Position numbers and translations under genes: made by a program. This document shows positions 8,630 through 10,038 of a stretch of DNA of 10,038 nucleotides, piece after piece. The DNA lies in contig CAJVPP010004142.1 in the NCBI GenBank assembly GCA_910592005.1, forward strand, positions 1-10,038, read 5' to 3'. The notes beneath the pieces are model-generated. The model saw only the letters and a program-made list of their open reading frames with translations. It did not search any database and had not been told where the DNA came from. This DNA is from Funneliformis mosseae (lineage: Eukaryota > Glomeromycota > Glomeromycetes > Glomerales > Glomeraceae). Each line of letters starts with the position of its first letter. The stretch's first letter is position 1.

Positions 8630-9562
8630 TTAATCATTAATTTCGTCAATCTCAAAATTCTCATCATTATTATTGGCAAATAACATATCATCATTTAAAT
8701 CCTTATATTCTTTGGCCTTATTAAGTGCCCTTTTCCAAAATCCAACGATAACTTTAGAGGTAATCTTTTCTTTAAAAGTATGCAATAATTTATCTCTAAT
8801 AGCTAAAAGATTAGGATGGAAGCCAGTTCTAGCAACTTTACCTTTTACAGTTGATCAAACTTCCTCGATCAGTTGAAATTCGCAATGGTAAGGCAGAGTA
8901 AAAAACAATTTATAATCATATTTTACAGCTATTTGAATGTATATAAAAGGAATCTTATTTTTATGTAATTTTATTAATTCATAAAGTTCTGTCTTGTTGG
9001 AATTTTCTAGAATATTAACACCATTTGATAATAACTATTCAGTCATTATATCCTTTTTTGAGTTTGATGTTGACACTTGTTCAGCTCAGTATTTGTAATA
9101 CCTAGTACCATCCATATGAATATCAACTAATCCATAGTGTTCTTTAATGTTGGCGCAAAGTTTATCAAACAGGTCTTCAAATATTTCAGCTGTAAAATTG
9201 CTATAGTAATCAACTTGATCAGCTACAATATTGGAATTTTCAATAACATCAGAAATATTATCTCAGGCATCAGCATTAGCCCGTTTTCTTCCTCTTGATG
9301 AAGATGGTTTAATTGAGGGATCCTATAACAAAAGAGAATTAAGAACAATTTTACCAAAAAGTTTATTGGAATTATCGTTATGCATTATGATTATCATACC
9401 AAAAATAACAATTAGAGGTCCACGCCCAGGTGAATATACAACCCCATGACTTAGCACTCAAGTACGATTTGTAGTATGATGTAAGTGGTAATATGATTCA
9501 TCTAAGAATACTTCCAGTCTAGAAGGGACATTATTTTATCCCTGCAAATTTTCAAAATGATA
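8630..9562 (-). pseudogene. Tc1/IS630-type DDE transposase, in-frame stops at Trp positions
   Basis: This encodes the catalytic domain that cuts and joins transposon DNA. Reading leftward from 9562 one frame stays unbroken to tandem TAA stops (8632-8627). Motifs in order are VFLDESYYHLHH (first Asp, codon 9502-9500), YSPGRGPLIVIFG, IHMDGTRYYK (second Asp, 9112-9110), NKTELYELIK, TLPYHCEF and QLIEEVWSTVKGKVA (catalytic Glu, 8866-8864). The family usually has ELNPIE or ELQPIE there, so its Pro is changed. About 81 residues separate the second Asp from Glu. Seven in-frame stop triplets occur: TGA at 9460, 9265, 9088 and 8857 (high coordinate of each), TAG at 9325 and 9037, TAA at 9538. The TGAs sit in NRT-W-V, ADA-W-D, KY-W-AEQ and EV-W-STVK. 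Four Gln codons are CAA and one Trp, in GFWKR, is TGG. The N-terminal DNA-binding region is missing. In the standard code it is dead; with TGA as Trp and TAG/TAA as Gln it is an intact C-terminal two-thirds. Confidence 0.8.
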
Positions 9563-9564
9563 TG

Positions 9565-9578
9565 GTCCAGTGCAAAAA
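9565..9578. repeat. Terminal repeat motif of transposon copy 2
   Basis: GTCCAGTGCAAAAA follows TATG and has the same orientation as the copy at 8472. It falls inside the reading frame of the copy-1 transposase, marking the junction of the two elements. Confidence 0.65.
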
Positions 9579-9692
9579 CATTTGTACACTGAAAAAAACC
9601 ACTAATAAAAAAAATTTTATTAATTAAACTTTTTTTTTATTATTTAAATAATATTAATATATATCGGAAAGTATAAAAACGTGAAAATTGAA

Positions 9693-9926
9693 TCAAATCA
9701 CGTGATTATTATCAGAACTACTATAATTGTCAAATTTATCGTCAATTAATTATGCGTTTTCGTCAGATGCAAAATATTCCTTAGCGTTGTTTAACGCCCT
9801 TCTCCAAAGCCTAATAATAACTTGTGAAGTAATTTTGTGTTTAAATGCATCCAATAGTTTATTTCAGATAAATAAAAGGTTTAGATATAAGCTCGAATGT
9901 GCAACTTCACCCTTTACTACACTAGT
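9693..9926 (-). pseudogene. C-terminal fragment of the same transposase family
   Basis: The minus-strand frame reads VVKGEVAHSS, then NKLLDAFKHKITSQVIIRLW, then RRALNNAKEYFASDENA. It aligns residue by residue with TVKGKVART, DKLLHTFKEKITSEVIVGFW and KRALNKAKEYKDLNDD of copy 1. In-frame stops are a TGA (9866-9864), where copy 1 has Arg of AIRDK, and a TAA (9752-9750) in the poorly conserved tail. The frame then runs to TGA at 9695-9693. Trp in IIRLW is TGG. The catalytic Asp residues and Glu lie beyond the truncation, so this fragment is not functional. Its TGA at an Arg position is what ordinary CGA decay would give, unlike the Trp-position TGAs of copy 1. Confidence 0.75.
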
Positions 9927-9928
9927 CG

Positions 9929-9988
9929 AAATAGTCCAAATCGGTCTAAAATCGGATAGCCGATTTTAGGCCGATTTTGATACTATTT
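9929..9988. repeat. Palindromic foldback of ATCGG motifs
   Basis: The left arm 9929-9955 (AAATAGTCCAAATCGG plus TCTAAAATCGG) pairs with the right arm 9960-9988 (CCGATTTTAGGCCGATTTT plus GATACTATTT) across a 4-nt ATAG loop, with a few mismatches and a 2-nt bulge. It is likely one end of a short foldback or MITE-like element that interrupts transposon copy 2. Confidence 0.75.
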
Positions 9989-10038
9989 ACGGCCGATTTG
10001 CCATATTTTCCGATCGGCACAAACAGGTGCCGATAGAC
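9989..10038. repeat. Continuation of ATCGG-rich element with a small hairpin
   Basis: GGCCGATTTG and CCGATCGGCAC continue the motif of the preceding foldback. ATCGGCAC (10013-10020) pairs with GTGCCGAT (10027-10034) around a 6-nt AAACAG loop. The element runs off the window. Confidence 0.6.

Larger units (their letters stand above)
8471..9562 (-). mobile_element. Tc1/mariner-like DNA transposon, copy 1, 5' part lost
   Basis: The left end carries the terminal motif GTCCAGTGCAAAAA (8472-8485) next to a TA. The transposase gene runs leftward toward it and ends about 145-160 nt inside, the usual layout of a compact Tc1/mariner-type element. At 9563 the element is cut by the start of copy 2, so its N-terminal coding part and its other terminal repeat are missing here. 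Base composition is richer in G and C than the flanking spacers. Copy 2 in the same orientation shares both the terminal motif and the C-terminal protein sequence. Confidence 0.8.
9563..9928 (-). mobile_element. Second Tc1/mariner-like copy, truncated
   Basis: It starts at its left terminal motif (9565) and carries the 3' end of the same transposase on the minus strand, as in copy 1. Homology stops near 9926, where a palindromic ATCGG-rich repeat begins. Insertion of this copy into copy 1 explains the loss of copy 1's N-terminal part; a tandem arrangement by recombination is the alternative. The TCACGTGA palindrome at 9698-9705 lies near its coding 3' end. Confidence 0.75.

Noticed and set aside
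9698..9705. TCACGTGA palindrome as a regulatory site
   Set aside because: It lies at the coding 3' end of a truncated transposase, and one short palindrome is not evidence of regulation.
3928..9926. Mitochondrial DNA or linear mitochondrial plasmid (TGA as Trp)
   Set aside because: Tc1/mariner elements, long satellites and spliceosomal-type introns fit nuclear DNA, and mitochondrial codes do not read TAA/TAG as Gln.
8673..9969. Plus-strand open frames opposite the transposases
   Set aside because: They are antisense shadows. The minus strand carries the recognisable DDE motifs in one continuous frame.
1..10038. tRNA, rRNA or telomere repeats
   Set aside because: No cloverleaf with a T-loop-like GGTTCGAATCC, no conserved rRNA segments and no simple telomeric array was seen; weaker RNA genes cannot be excluded by eye.

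Overview
The window is very AT-rich eukaryotic nuclear DNA: AT-rich GT-AG introns, Tc1/mariner-type transposons, long hairpin satellites, and no bacterial operons or RNA genes. The organism is not settled. The style of the satellites and the short TCACGTGA and ATCGG palindromes remind me of arbuscular mycorrhizal fungi (Gigasporaceae or Rhizophagus), but that is recollection. The coding regions instead look like a genome with a reassigned genetic code: they make sense only if TAA/TAG are read as Gln and TGA as Trp. A ciliate-like protist, or some other lineage with such a code, is therefore a live alternative.

Layout. Positions 1-3060 are a cluster of unrelated satellites and inverted repeats: an array of about fifty ~30-bp hairpin units (1-1555), a foldback of CGGTTCAGTTCGG motifs (1580-1765), a second hairpin array built on ATCGTTC/GAACGAT (1766-2556), an ACTCGACTC inverted-repeat block (2590-2765), and a T-rich AGGTG tandem repeat (2775-3060). 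Positions 3060-3900 are AT-rich intergenic DNA with one diverged duplication. A plus-strand gene of unknown function lies at about 3928-4889. A minus-strand gene of unknown function, with at least two introns that restore its frame, lies at 6869-5565. Positions 6870-8470 are mostly non-coding, apart from coding-like patches with splice-like boundaries at about 7590-8110.

From 8472 to 9928 there are two copies of one Tc1/mariner-like DNA transposon in the same orientation. The second copy's terminal repeat cuts the first copy's transposase gene. The second copy is itself cut at about 9926 by a palindromic ATCGG-rich repeat that runs to the end of the window.

The main result is the stop-codon pattern. 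The first transposase keeps one unbroken frame for about 930 nt with its D, D and E residues in place, yet has seven in-frame stop triplets. Four are TGA, at least three of them at positions where the family carries Trp. Two unrelated genes nearby show the same behaviour. The choices are a real reassigned code, or decay confined almost entirely to Trp and Gln codons. No cooperating gene system can be claimed beyond this.
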